Below are positions 15,301-30,300 of a stretch of DNA of 64,000 bases, piece by piece. Numbering within the stretch: position 1 is the first letter of the stretch; every line of letters begins with the position of its first letter. The translations under genes were made by a program, and so were the position numbers. The notes under the pieces are model-generated. The model was not told the DNA's origin. It ran no database searches and saw only the letters and a program-made list of their open reading frames with translations. The DNA is from Chelydra serpentina (taxonomy: Eukaryota; Chordata; Testudines; Chelydridae), in the NCBI GenBank assembly GCA_037349315.1, contig JBAIAC010000006.1, forward strand, positions 54,246,501 through 54,310,500, given 5' to 3'.

Positions 15301-18300
15301 CAGCTTCTTTAGGCCAGTAGCTGAAAAAGCAGATTACCTTGACAGTTCCCAGTCAGCAATGGAAAGGAATTTTCAGGCCAATGTATTAAAGCACATAAAC
15401 TAGGAGAGGATGAATTCAATTGAAAAGGAAGACGTACCTGGGCCTTTTACACTATTACACAGATTCATTGTTAAGTCATCAACAATATTAACGAGGAAGG
15501 AGAAATCAGCAACGTTGTAAACATGGGTATCATCTGGATCTGTTGCAATCTGCTTCAACTCATTTTCATCCGCATTTTTAATACCTGAAATACATGACAC
15601 ATAAACAAGACTTAAATGAAGTGTAATACAGCTAACCCCATGGCACTGAAACACATCATTTCTATCGCATTCCATGAATTCAAGTGCATTACTATTGATC
15701 TATTATGATGTTTTAAAACTCATCTCTACATTCCATTTCTCTTCATACGATACTTACCAATCGCATAAAGTTCTACTCCCTCATCCCTGAGTCTCTTTGA
15801 AGGAACCACTATATCATCTTGTGATTTGCCGTCAGTGATGAGAACACCGATTTTGCGAGCTTTAGGCCTCAATCCAACTTCTGGTTTGAAATTGTCTTTT
15901 AGGATGAAACTCAAAGCCATTCCTAATGTGTCATAAAGAGGCAACTGGTGAGCACTGCACACTATTACAAATATACCTTACTGGCAAACATATGTATTTC
16001 ACCATAGCCATCACTCCCCTCTTTACATCCTTTCAAGGACTGCCCATCATCTTCCACATCAAATTCAAGCTTCTCATCCTTCCCTACCAGGTCCTGCACC
16101 ACCTCTGGCCAACTGCCAACATCTCTGCTCCCCATTCTTCCTCCTCTCCCTTTTATAGCCTTCCCTCCTGCCAAAATCCCCACCATACCACCCCATTTTA
16201 TCCCCACACTTGTCTTCATGTTGCCCCTCGTGCACTGAATTGCCTTCCTCTCTTTTCATAGGCCAAAATATTTCATCCATCACATTCCTTATCCACCCAA
16301 ATTCTCCTCCATCAAATCCCTCCTTAAAACACACATCTGCTGAGAACCCTTTCCTTTAAATGATAATCTCAGCAAGATTTCCCCAACACCTCAAGCTTGT
16401 GCCATCACCTTCTGTATTACAATATGTCTGAACAGTTTTGGTCATGTCCAAACTAGACTGGAAGCACCTTTGGGCAGGGAATTTTTTATGATGCACAGTG
16501 CTGAGCTCATTGATAATACTGACCAGATGATTTATGTCAATTACTGGAACATTTTTAAATATAGCTTAAGGAAAACTAAGGGAATGTAACGTACCTGTTA
16601 GAGTATTGCCTCCTTTGTATGGTAAATTGGCCACAGCATCTAGTAAACTCTGTTTGGAACTGTAAGTATTTAGGTGCCATTCTGTTCTGGGATCTCCACT
16701 ATACTGAGCAAGAGCTGAAAAAGCAATTATCACTCGGTTACTACATTGTTATGGAACAGTTATGTGCCCAGACCCCTTTTATACCTGCAAGACTTACCAA
16801 TCTGCACTTTGTCAGGACTAATATCAAAGACTTCAACAATACGAGCAATGAAGTTCCTGACTGTTTTAAAATTTGGTCTCCCGATACTCCATGAGCCATC
16901 TACCAGCAGCACAATATCAGCTTCTGCTCTGGTAACACACTCCAAGCCTGCCACACCAACCAGAAAAAAAACATGTTATTCATATTAACCCATGCAGGTA
17001 CTTTATTTTCTTCTACCCTCTTCTACACTACATGATATACATTGAATTGACTAACTGACTGAAGTACTTCTAGCATTATCCACTGATGCTCTGTGGCCTG
17101 TCAATACCAGCTACTGATCCACTATTCATGAATTATTTCCATGGTACAAGATTTATTACTTTCCTCATACACACATCCTTCCCAGAGGGACCTCTTCTTA
17201 CATGTCAAAATTAATTAAAAGGCTTTTCCCTACTATGATAGGCTTTACCTAGCTTGATCTTTATTAATGGAAAATACATTTATTTCAGATTCCTGAGGCA
17301 ATAGAAGTTTAAGCTAATGACTAATCTGGCAGTGGGATAGCCCTATATTTTGAATGAACTAAATGCAAAAACTAAAATATGTGAGTATTTTCAAATGATC
17401 TAGATTTACATTATTTTAGTCTAGAATGAGGGGCTAAACTAATGCCCTGTTTTCAATTACACACTGGAATAATTAGTATATATCATTAACATATTCAGGT
17501 AAACAACATCACTCAACTTGTAGACAAAATAAATTAATATAGATGGTGCAGAAGTTTGCACATGTAAAACAAGAAAGAGAGAACATAACTTAGAAGAAGA
17601 TATGTAAACAAATACACAAGTCAAGAGATACAGAAATGACAAAAACAAACATTTATACAAAGCTGCAATGTTTTGAAAAGGAAGAAAGTTCTCCGAGATA
17701 CCCTTGGTTTACAAACTATGGAATAAAAATATGAATAATTTCAGTTTCATCATATTGGAAATCACAGAACGTTTATACAAAGCAGAAAGATACAAGTATT
17801 TAAATGATCTTATTATCAGTCATTTGGGGGAAAAAACCACTTGTTCTCTCTCTTTTCCTGGAGATTGAGTTACCAGCTGCAAATTTTCTGGCTTCTTGCC
17901 ATCATAGCTTCTGGTCTTTATATGGAAGAAATCCCATTGAGAAAAATCAGCCAAACTCATCACAGTTGAAAGATATTGTGATTTCATCTATGTTCCACAT
18001 AATTGATCCAATACTGTAGACTCCTAACTACTCGATGTACCTGAGGGTTTAAAAGAATGATCCTCTTCTGCATAGAAAATATAGATCTAGTCTTTAATCA
18101 GGACAATACAAATAGTTTGTGGAGTAGAGTTTAAGTAAAATCTTGTTAGATCAAAACTGTGCATGCATATGTTCACCAATGAAGCTTCATGTACCTTTAA
18201 CCAATTCAATTACTTTGGCTTTTACTTTCCTTCCAACTCCCATAATCCCACACCTGAAAATTCTAGCAAAGACACTATATCTTTATTAGATTTCGTTATT

Positions 18301-21300
18301 TTAATAAATATACAGGGTACCACTGCATATGGAATTTACTTTCCCAGCTACAAATTTCATTTTTCACAGTAACCATTACTTTAGTCCATGCATTACTAAA
18401 ACAGCTTAGCTAACAGTATATAACATTGTAGGAAGGAATGGTAGCTGCAGTAATATAAACATAATAAATATGCCTGGTGCAATTATTTTTCTGCCAGAAT
18501 TACTAGTTTCTCTCCCATTTCACTGGTAGCATGCTGCTGTGCCACCTTTCTCAATTTTACCCTCTAGTATTAGATAGAGTTTCTGGCCACAGTCAGTAAA
18601 TTCTCTTAGGTACTATATTTCAGGCATACCATTTTTCTAGTTCCACATAGGTAAACACCTCTTCAAATCCAGCAACCACTGCTATGTTGTAAATAGCATT
18701 TGTAATTGCAAACAGATTAGGGTTTTCTGTCTACCTGTTGCAAAAAAAAGGGAGCTGTGTACTTGAATTTTGGCAATCCAAAAATAGTTTAAAACCTACT
18801 TACTGAAGCACATCATCAGCATTTTCTAACTGCTGTTGATAAATGTTATATAAACGAGTATTCTTTTTCCATAACATGGTGCTCAAAGAGTGCATTGAAT
18901 AAAAAAAAAGTTATTTAAAAAGGCTAGGAAAAAAAGACCGTATGTTTGTCTGAATATCATGTTTGGCAGCCAAAAGTAGGTTTTTATCAAATTAATTTCT
19001 GAGAGACCTTTGAGAGGGGTTAGGATAGACTTCTACAGTAGATACTCAGGGCCAAACCCTCTGTCCCTCTCTGCGGGGCATGCCAGGCCTGAAATGGAGA
19101 AGAAATGCCATGGTTCGCACAAGCACAGTAGGGTAAAGGGAAGCAGAGGTCCCTCACAAACATGTTTATCACTCCTTACACAAACTGGAGCTCAACTCCA
19201 GGCAAGGGCGCTGGAACAATTTGTATAGTGGGGGTACTGAGAGCCACTCCTGTATAAACCCTGGATATAATGGAAACCACTTCAAGCCAGGGGGTGCAGA
19301 AGCACCCATGCCTCCAGGGGCATGGATGGGGAATGGTGGGCAATATGAGTCAATCCAGATACACAGGCCCAGTACCACACACAGGGAGAGTAGCTGCCTT
19401 GGCCATTACATGTATTGTTCCTCAGTCCTGTGCACAATACCCCAGGGTGAAGTTCATCCCTGTGCAGACAGCAAACAAAAGGACTATGCCCACTTATGAC
19501 CTATTTTAAGGATGCTACGTGGTGGATAGGCCCTTGTCCTGGCTCTCTGTGTAGAGGTGTATTTCACCCTGTGTGCACAACTCACTTATGAGGGCAGCAT
19601 TCTCTGATCAAGCATTTGGCCTTGTATGAGTGAACATAGGTATGTATGGCTTCTAAATACAGTGAACCTGGTCTCGACTAATCAGCACTGCTTAACAGAA
19701 GTGACCTTTTCATAAAAGTGGAGGAGACCTGTACTCATGAATTTTGGCATACTTGAGGATACAGATTTTACTATTCATTCAAACCCTGTAAATAAATGTT
19801 TGTTAGTTAAATGTATTGCAGCATCTTATGATAAAAGTGACAGGGAAATGCTAAAACTATCTGAAACATTAAAAAACAAAAGACAGATATTCCATTTGCC
19901 TCAATGTGATCAGGTTTACCTCCGGCTAAGAATGGCATCACAGTAGCATCTGAAAGGGTGGTCATTTCTTGGCCAACCAGTGGTGCACTCTCCCCTCCTT
20001 CAAACATTCCAAAAACATTTACCTTATAGGTAGTTCCTGCCCTACAATAGTAAACAAACAAAAAAATACATGGACGTGTCAAATCAATTTGGTCAGCTAA
20101 ATGCTGATGTTTCACCAATAAATAAACTAGACCTTTTAACGTGGATTTGATTGCTTTTTAGATATCTGTGACACATGATCACAGTTTATATAGTGACTAT
20201 ATTATATTATGTTATATGATACAGTATATATTCTAAATCCATATGCGTGTGTTTGCTTACATACCTCCTAACTTCAGTGAGTGTTTTCCTTAAGACAGCA
20301 TCTGAGTGAGGAACTAAGGAATTCATGATTTGACCCTTCGTTACATTAAAGATAGCTACTCAGTTTTTTTCTATAGAGAAGGTCCAGAAATGTAAAGCCC
20401 TGAGTCCTGTGCCTCAACTGATATAATGCGGTGTAATTCCATTGAAGCCAATGGAGCTCTCCCGCTTTATACCAGCTGAGTATCTGGTTCCAGATCTGTA
20501 ACTATATACCATAGTTTGTACCATAGTCCATGTTCATTTGAGGACACACATACAATTCCTGATGCTCCCGTGCAATTCCCATAGTGTTCATGTAGGAGTA
20601 TGACATGCTCAGAATTGCATCTTTAAATCTCTGGCTCTTCCCCATAATGGACATCGAGCTCTATCCAGAACTGAACTAGACCGCTACACTTTTAGCTTCA
20701 AAATTCTTTAGAAAAAACTTTGGACAATTCAATCTTCTCCTCTGCTCCTAGTACCAAGCACACCATCTTGCTCTCTCACATGCCCCAGTGAGATCACAGA
20801 CAGCACATTGGAATCCATGCTTACAGGTGTCTTTCTGAGGTTGAATAACAATGCACTGGAAGCCCATGGCCCTTAAAGGTTTTTCTTACTTATGCTTGAT
20901 TCTGTCCTACCAGCCTCTGTATCATCGTGGCCCTAATGCAACCTTAGTAATAGCATTAAAACTAAGGAAAAGGGGGGTATCTTTGTGAAAAAATACATAC
21001 TTTTTTCATAGACACATTGCTGTAAAGAAGGGATGGTAGAGCTGTTCATAACCTGAGCCATTTTATTTCTAATAATTAAACTATTAACACAAAATTTAAA
21101 AGAATTATTAGCCATACCTAAGCTCCTCCAATACAACTGTATTGTCATACGGCCCAACGATTAGTTCTCCAAGTCTATCGTCTCCTGTCGGATGGAAAGT
21201 TATTTTGTAACCTCTCACTTCCCCAGGGGCTGGCTCCCAAGTTACTCTGAAACTTGACATAGTGGAATCAGACGTTTTCAGGTTTCTGGGTGGTTTATAT

Positions 21301-24300
21301 GGAGAGGCTGCAAGGAGCGAAGTGGGAAAAAACCATAATTTAGATCATTTATGCATATGGAAAATATTAATAAATACTACTGCAAAAAACCCATGTAGAA
21401 CTGACATTGGTTATTAATTGTATGTGTATTTTTCAATGTAAACCAATATTTAAAAAGCACCTATTCCGGGCTCACAGTGGCTTTGCTTGGCATAATCACT
21501 AGTATCAAGCCATGAGAGGCAAGACCAGATGCTTCCTCTCAACCCAGAACCAGAAAATAAGAAAATTATCAAGCAGACATTAAAACAAGCCCAACCACCC
21601 TCACCCACAAATACCACCTCTTCCTCGCTAGGGGTAAAGAGACAGGCCTTGCAGCATGTCCTTAAGGTCAAAAGATTCAGGCTATTTCACACCAAGGAGG
21701 GGAATAAATTCCAAAGTTGGGGCCCTTCATAAAAAATGCCCTGCCGGCAGTTCCCTCCTTTTATACTCAGAAGGCAGTGTGGCATAGGGGAGAGAGCCAG
21801 TGTCTCATGTAGGGGCAGGTCTCAAGCCATTTAGAGATCTACAGGTCAACTTTACTCTCTATTTCTAAACTAACAGGCAGCCAGTTCAGATCAGAGCTCA
21901 CTGGTGTCATGTGCTCCTGGCGAGAGACACTGCTTAGCAAACAAGTGGTCCCATTAGTGACAGACATGTCAATTTCTTTCATAGTCCTTGAAAGACCTTA
22001 TTGTGTTAAGTTTATTGTGGGCCAGGATTCTATGTAACCTCTTGAGAGGGGAGATGAGACAGATGTGAGACGAGGGAATTAAAAAAAATATACTGAAAAT
22101 GTGCCAGACAAGTATGGACTTTGGGGACACTAAGTGTTCAGTGGATTTCCTGAGGAATCCCTAGGGAGAGGTTAATCAGAGAACTATAGAATCATAGGAC
22201 TGGAAGGGACCTTGAGAGGTCATCTAGTCCTGTCCTCTGCACTCATGCCAGAACTAAGTATTATCTAGAACATCCCTGACAGGTGTTTGTCTTAAAAATC
22301 TCCAATGATAGAGATTCCACAACCTCCCTGGGCAATTTATTCCAGTGCTTAACCACCCTGACAGTTAGGAAGATTTTCCTAATGTCCAAACTAAACTTCC
22401 CTTGATGCAATTTAAGCCCATTGCTTCTTGTCCTATCCTCATAGGTTAAGGAAAACAGTTTTTCTCCCTCTTCCTTGTAACAACCTTTTATGTACTTGAA
22501 AACTGTTATCATGTCCCCTCTTAGTCTTCTCTTCTCCAGACTAAACAAACCCAATTTTTCAATCTTCTCTCATAGGTCATATTTTCTAGACCTTTAATAA
22601 TTGTTGTTGCTCTTCTCTGGACCTCCTCCAATTTGTTCATGATAATTCCCCAGTTCCAGTAATACAATAACCCAGCTGTTTGAAGCTACACCCTGAGGAG
22701 AAGGTCATTTTCTGCTGACTACTTATTACCAAAGGCCAAGATCAAGGCCCAAGCTGTATAAAGAAATAGCTGATCTGCCCAACTTTCATTCTGGTTCAAG
22801 ATCTAAGATGGATGAACTAGTGATCACAGGAAACACCCAGTTGTGGGTTTTGAAGGACTGACACCAACAGCGTCCTAGTTTGGAATCGGGGTTGACCTCT
22901 GGTAAGCTTTTTAGAATGTGTGTAGGTTCTTGTGTTGTTTTAATACGTTTTCTCTGAAATGCTTTTATCTTAAGAATAAATGTGCTTGCTTAGAAGGAGC
23001 TATTTGATAACTTATAACTGCTAGCAATTCATGGTCATAGCTCTTGAACAGAAAGCAAAGCACAGGCATGAGCACCCATTTAGTAGGCCATGTGGCTTGC
23101 TGGGGATATCACCATGTAAGGCAGAGAGCTAATGAATGGTGGACACACACCCTCACTTAAGGGATCATGAATAACCTTGTCACATCTTCCAGTTACTTCC
23201 TCATCCTAGCCAAGTGACACCTGCCTTGTCCAGCTGAAGCCTCAGCTATCTAGCTGTTAATGCCCCAGTCATTACCAAGCATTGGGTAAGATGCTCAGCA
23301 GAACTGTCTTAATCAGATATGTAACAGGGGGGCTTGCCCATGAGCTGAAGAGCCTGGGGCTAAGTCAACCTTGATTACAGGATGAGCCCCACCTGAGAGG
23401 AATCAGGTGATTCCAGTATAAAGAGGGGAGAAAGCGCAGGAATCTGTGGCACGGTATGCAGAGAGTGAGGAAAACTCCCCAGGCAGGGAGAGACCCTGGC
23501 CAAGCAGGGGAGGGAATGCAATGGCCCCTGGCAGAAAGGCCTGGGAAAGGAGAAGGAGAAACCTTCGGTTGTGTGGACTTATGAATGGACTTTGTTGGGA
23601 ATTTTGAATTTTATTTACCGTTTATTTTATATTAATAAACCCAGTCCCCAAGCAGGGGTATTCTCTGACAAATAAAAAGCTTAAAGTGAACAATCCAAGA
23701 GGAGAAACTGAGACAGGCTGTCTGTAGCATGATCCTAAGCCATGTGGAGGTATCTGGGTGGCAGCTGGTCTGGTTACAGAATAAAACAGATATGAAGCTG
23801 AGTGTCATCAGTATCTTGAAAGCACTATAGTGCATGCTTCCTCTCTAATTCTCCCAATAGCCTCATACACATGTGGAAGAAGAAGAGGGACAAGATGGAG
23901 CTGTCCAGAATCCCATGAGGCAGTCCTTGAAGCAGAAGAGATATTATGCAGAACCATCTAAAAACTGAGATGGAAGACCTGTTTACTCTCACTTGAGTTC
24001 ACAGGTAAGTCAGATAGATATTCCGTCACCAGGAGATCATCTACTACAATGCCTGTGTAGTTTCTGTGTCATAGTCTTGTCTGTACCACAATTAACACAG
24101 GCCATGGAGATCTTAGGCATCTGGGTATCTGAGAGTTATCTCACCACAACTTTCTCAATAACCATAATCAAGGCTTACAAGCTAGACATTTGACAATAGC
24201 TGACCAGACTATCAGTGTCAAGTGACTGCCCTACAAGCCCTGTCTTAATAAAAGCCAGCAATCTGCCTTTCCTAACCAACATTTTCACAATCTTCACCAA

Positions 24301-27300
24301 TAATGGACACATTTCTTCCTCCCTGAGCACCACCAGCTAAGCATGAGATGGGTCCAAAGTGCATGTTGTGGCACAATGTGCTCACAATGACTCTAGTACC
24401 CCTGTGAGCCACACTGGCTGCAACTGAAGCAGAGAAGTTGTAACATTTGTCTCTCTCAGATATTGCCCTCCACTCATGGAAGAACACAACTACATCCAAA
24501 TCCATTTGATTTTCTCTGCAAAGCACCAGACAATTGCCTTGCAAAAGGAAGCACGTGTATCAGAGTGAGGGCAGATCAGATTAATGAGTCTCTCCACTAC
24601 TCAAAACAAATCCCCTTACCAAGGCTTAATGCATGGTGTGTTGATTCTAAACGTCTCTGAGAGAAAATATTGTTCCTTTAACAAACTATTCTATCCCTGG
24701 CCAGAGTTCCATGGGTAGCCCTCTAGTCACCTTCCCTCCTGTTTTAGCTACTGCAGATCATTGTAAACCATGGTCACCAATGAGGCCAAATCCTCACAAA
24801 ACAAGTCACTGCATTCCATCTTGATAACAGGGACGCTAAGCAAACCCTGAAAGTGACCTTCTGCAGCAACACTGAGTCATATGACCCCACACCGACCTAT
24901 CTCAGAGTGACACTGGATCACACACTAACCTTCCACGACCATCTGAAGAAGGGAGCTGCCAAGATGAAGACAAGGGTCAACCTGGTCCAGAAACTGGCAA
25001 CCACAAGCTGGGGACCATCAGCATCAGTGTTAAGGACATCAGCGATGGCCCATGGGTATTCCATACCTGAGTACTGTGTACTGGTACGGACCAGAAGTAG
25101 CCATACTCAACTTGTTGATGTCCAACTGAACACTGCAGTGTGGTGCATCACTTGGACCCTCAAGTCGATCTCGGCACCTTGGCTGCCAGTGCTGTCGTAC
25201 ATTGCTCCCCCATCCATTCACCATGATGCCGTGACCCTTTGGGAATTCCAGAGGATCATGGAAAATGAACATCTTCCCATCCACCAGGGCCTTAACAACA
25301 TCCCTCACCACTGCTTGAAGTCATGTAAGCTCTTTTGGACCCATGCATTTAGCCTTCAACAATGCAACTTCGACCCCGATGAAGCTTGGAAAGCCGAATA
25401 CAGTTCACAAGAAGTCACAAACAAACACCTCGTGAAAGATCTGACGCAGAAGATCCCTGGCTTCAATTTCCCATGAAGCTCATGGGCAATCCTACATCAC
25501 ATCCGCACAAACCATGGCAGATGCAGATACTTGCTGCACAAACGGAAAATTTAAAGACTTTCCAGAGTGCAACTATGGTCACCCAGAATAGACCATGCAA
25601 CATATAACAACTCAATGCCCGATTCGCGAATACTAAGGAGACATCACCACAATACACTCTGCTACTTCAGACGCAATTATTTGGCGTAACCATCTAAATG
25701 TAAATGTATAGTTGTTGCTCTATATTTACATCAGCCATATGAAGAAGAAGACCCATGAGGACAACGCCAAGGAATAAGATACCTAGCAGCCACTTCAAGA
25801 ATACCTAAGACAAATTACAAAGTCCTAACAAACCCCCGAGAAGTGGTCTGTTGAAGGAACAATATTCTCTCACAGAACTGTCCAGAAACACTTATTTTCC
25901 ATTGACTTCTCAGGACCAGCCACCAGAACAGGTCTGCTGCTCTAACAGAAGTGGTATACCCCAATCTCAAATAGCAGGAGGCAACAGTCAGGCCATGACA
26001 CAGGTAACATTTTCAACAGTCCCAACTCCATGCCCATCCTGTAGCAATTTGTTATTAATTCCTGTTCTTGGAGCTGAGGCAGATAACAGATTAGCTAACA
26101 CTTTGTCTACTTACTGTACAATTGCTTTTCTACCCCCTACAATCAATACCTTTAATCATAAGCTTTTTACTATTTATTCAAATTTAATTATATATAATAC
26201 ATACCTGTTGTTCCTTCTCCTTGCCTGTGTTTTCCTTCCCCAGATTTATACATTGGAATAACAGAGATGTTGTATTTGGTTAGAGGCTGAAGTCGTTTTA
26301 ACACTGTAGCTGTGGAAGTAGCTGGTACTTTTGCAACCACCTGCCTTCCTCCACTGACTGGTCGGTAAACTACACGATAGCTCACAACTTTCCCAGGTGC
26401 AGGCTGCCATGTAACTCTCATAGAATTCTCCGTCTCTTCGTCTACTCTCACCCTCCTGGCATTTGGTGACACTTTTCAATGTAAAAATATGGATAAATAT
26501 TTATTTTGTCACATAAAAATATGCACAGAGATGTCTACACATTCATTCAGTATGATAGATAACATCTATGATTTGTTCTTCCATATTACAGCATATCATT
26601 AAACAGGAGTTCATTTGCGGTTCTAAGAGCCCACCATGAAAACTTTCTGATCCCGCTGGAGTAAATTAACACAACAGCTATGCTTAAATAACTATGCTTT
26701 CCATCACAGAGCAAAAAAATGAGCAATTCATGTAACACAGCAATCCAGCATAATAGGGAGTTCTACATAGTAAAACATCATTTTTGGTAACCTATTGTTT
26801 AAATAATGAGTTCAGCACTTCCAAATGCTAGTGAAAAGGGACCAAATCCTGCAGACATGACTTGTTTGGTTTTTGGGGGAAGGGGAATTTTTTTTATACA
26901 GGCAAAACTCCCTGTGAAGCCCAGTTTTTCAGACCAAAGAGGTTCAGATAGTTTTGATAAGGTACTGACAAGCATCCAAACTATTGGGTGGTTATCTCCA
27001 AACAAATAGACCAGCCCAATCTTTTGTGAGTCTCCCACCATTAAACTTAAGGCAGTAACAGTTCTGAAGAGTGTGGATGTCTTAGAAAGCACTTCAGTTT
27101 CACCTATCAGGCAATAACACCCAGGCTTCTTAAGTCATGTTCCTGCCTTGTAGCAAACACTGTCAAATAAAAAACCTGAAGTGAAATGGAAGGCATGCCT
27201 GGTGCTGGCTGTCAGCTGGGTATGCCACCCTAGGTTTTGGCAAGGCAGAGCCTTCTTGGCACGCCAGAGTCAGAGTCGGTTTTCACTTCACTGAGAGGTA

Positions 27301-30300
27301 TGCCACAGTATGCTGAAATAACCTCTCTCATCATTTGGAACTGGTCATAGAATCATAGAACCATAGACTTAGAAGAGACCGCAAGGGTCATCTAGTCTTT
27401 CCATTCTGGTCTGTTCATTTTCAAACAGCTGTAACCTTAGGTAGATTCATACTATGCAGTGTTTGTCACATAAGAAAAATCTAGAACCGGGACTAAGAGA
27501 TGTAGCCAACTTCAAACCCACTCACTTGAGCCTGGGAGGAAGAAATCACAGGGCAGGAAAATTAACTAACCCCAATGGAATGAACTCTGACTTTCCTCTC
27601 TACCCTGGCCACTTTGTTCCTCACGTTTCTCCCCCAACAACCACACGCTCCAACCCACAAAGCCCCAGGAACTATCCCCAGATTCTGCCACACTCACTCA
27701 CGTTGAACTGTAGCTTACTGTCTAAGTAACCCCGTTAATTTCAATGGGACTCCTTGCAGAGTAGGGTACAATTTAACGTGAATAAAAGTAGCTGAATCTG
27801 GTTCCATGAGATATAAATGACTTATGATTATAAATAATCATAGCTCAGGAAAAAAAAGTGGGAGGGATGGTATTTCATTGAATTGAGATGGGCAAGGGTT
27901 TGGTTGGATTTTTTTAAGGAGGGGGGTTAATAAAAAATAAGGTCTAGTCTCTTGTCAATGCAAGTTGCGTTAACAGGAGTATCAAGAGTTTGTGCATGGG
28001 ATAATAATGTCACAATATCCCCAGGTCAGAATTCAGGCTGTTCTTTAAGGTGGCTATGCTGTACTTCACTTACCTTCAGTAGTAGCTTCTCCTTCTAGAG
28101 GAGCTCCATCTCCACTGCTATAGGAAGCAAAGACTGAAATTTTATATTTAGTCTCTGGTTGTAAATTTTCCAGCACGGTATTTATTACATTTCCAGGAAC
28201 TGTGCTCTCTCCAGTCTGACCATCATAAAGCGATTTCCATACTATTCTATAACGACGAACTGCTCCTGGAGCTGCTGTCCACGACAGTCCCATTGTAGTG
28301 TCAGTTATATCTCTAATAACCAAATCACGAGGTGAGCCACGGTCTGCAAGAAAGGAAGTCATAAGAGAGGGACTATGACTAAGACACAGCTAGCGAATAT
28401 TACAGCGAAATAGGAACAGAAAAATAAAATGCTCATAGAATAAAATTAAAATGTTCACAAGAGCACCAGCTCAAATGAAATACAGTCATTCTTTTATGAG
28501 GAAGATATTAAGGCCCTTGTTCAGCAAACCACTTAAGACCATGGTTAACTTTAAATACATGAGCAATCCCAACCCTACTCAGCAAGACACTCAATCTTGA
28601 ATACTTTGCTGAACAGGGATGGAATTACTCACATGCTTCAAATTAAGCATTAAAATTAAGCATGTGCTTCAGTGCTTTGCAGCTAACCTAAGTTAGTTTT
28701 ATCTTCCAAACTAGCAATTATGCCTCACAATCCATCTTCATCCCAAAAGCTCACGTAACTCATTTATAGGCAAATAATGAAACCTTGGGTAATTTTTTCC
28801 TGATGTTAAATCTGTGTGAAAAAATTCCTTCTAAATTTCTTGAGTCCTTCACCCTTTCTTTACTTGTTCGTGTCCCCTTATCCTTATATTTGACACTGCC
28901 TCCAAACAGCTATCCTCTCACCTCCTTTTATAGGTCTTTATACCCCAATGAGATCCCTTCTTAGAAGTCTATTCTGTCACTGATGCAAGGGCATTTATGC
29001 ATGTAGCGTTTATTGGATTTACCAGAAATAAATCACTTTCCACTGATTGATTCATTCAGACACTTAAAGGTTTTTGTTTGCTTGTTTTTCAGGAAACATT
29101 ATGGGTCCAACTGCAGTCAATGGAATTTACACCTATGTGACTTGGGCCCCTGGTTCACCTAAAGCTTCAGGTAGGATGATCAAGTCCCTCTATCATTCTA
29201 GTTGTTCTTTGTTGTATCTTTTCCATTTCCATAACATCTTTATTATAGTAATAGGTTAAGAACTGCAAACAGGTTTTTCATAACATGCCCCCACTTAGGA
29301 AATGTCTGTCATTGTTTTCAGCCCTTCTCTCTTTCCAGTGCCTGAGAATTATAGATTTGGCTGCTATCATTGCTACCAGCACCCATCTTCCTGAATGGAG
29401 TGAGAATATACTTGTCAACTGCCCCCATTCTATCTATTTACAGCTAATATGGAGTGTATTTACAACATAAAGTGTAGTAATTGTAGGCTGGAGGCTCTGT
29501 CTTTTCTGTACTAAGTTTTGCCAGCCTCCTGTTGTATTGTTCTTCATAGTTGGTTCTCCTCACATTTCTTGGAGTGCAATAAACAGCTCCTTAATCTGTA
29601 TGATCAACGAGGTGTAAGATAGAGGCCTAATGCTCACTTTAGTACACTAGTTTCACGCCCATATAACTCTGTTGACTTTAATAGAGCTCATTGGTTTAAA
29701 ACTGATGAAACAGCCTGGAGGATTAGGTCTATGGAGTTTGCTGTGTTCAATGTGACATCTGGGTACACTTATTAATGTGAGCTAAAATATGCTACTGGAA
29801 TGGCTAGAGCCCTAGTTTTTTTTTCTTTATGCAATGGCAAAGTTTTAGTATAAACAAAAATCCCTACACATGCAGCTGCAACGCCTACTTTGATGTGTAC
29901 TCCATGTGGAATTCCTTACTGATCTCCCTAAGGCCTTCCTGCAGTGAACAGGGCTGCCGAGGCTCCTCTGCTTAGCAAGAGGTTCCCCCAAAACAATCTA
30001 TGTTCAAGGCTTAAGCAGTCAGGAGGGCCTTGAGCCAGCCCTCTACACCACAGGTAAGTTTTACCCACAATGACAAGTACCCACTAATATATTTGAGATT
30101 GACCAAGAGCCATAGTACCAGAATCAAACTTCTTTGAATGCTGGGGAAGTTTCAACTCTAATCCAACCTCCACAGAGCAGGCTCATCTTTGCAAATACTA
30201 TCAAGCGAGGGATCTAAAATTGTGAGCTGATTTCAATGCAGAACTATGCCAGGAAGACTTTTTAAATTGATCCCAATTTATATACTATGGTTTTATCTAG

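Larger units (their letters stand above)
21308..26204 (-). other. Intron between FN3-7 and FN3-8, repeat-rich
   Basis: A 4.9-kb intron made largely of transposon relics: an unassigned stretch at 21480-22170, a CR1 3' end at 22178-22645, LTR-like sequence at 22650-23690 and a jockey-like non-LTR relic at 24840-25750. No host exon seen. Confidence 0.75.

Noticed and set aside
15926..16334. Overlapping open frames of 111, 84 and 86 codons on both strands
   Set aside because: They arise from a C/T-rich low-complexity intron stretch, have no domain, and lie inside a VWA3 intron.
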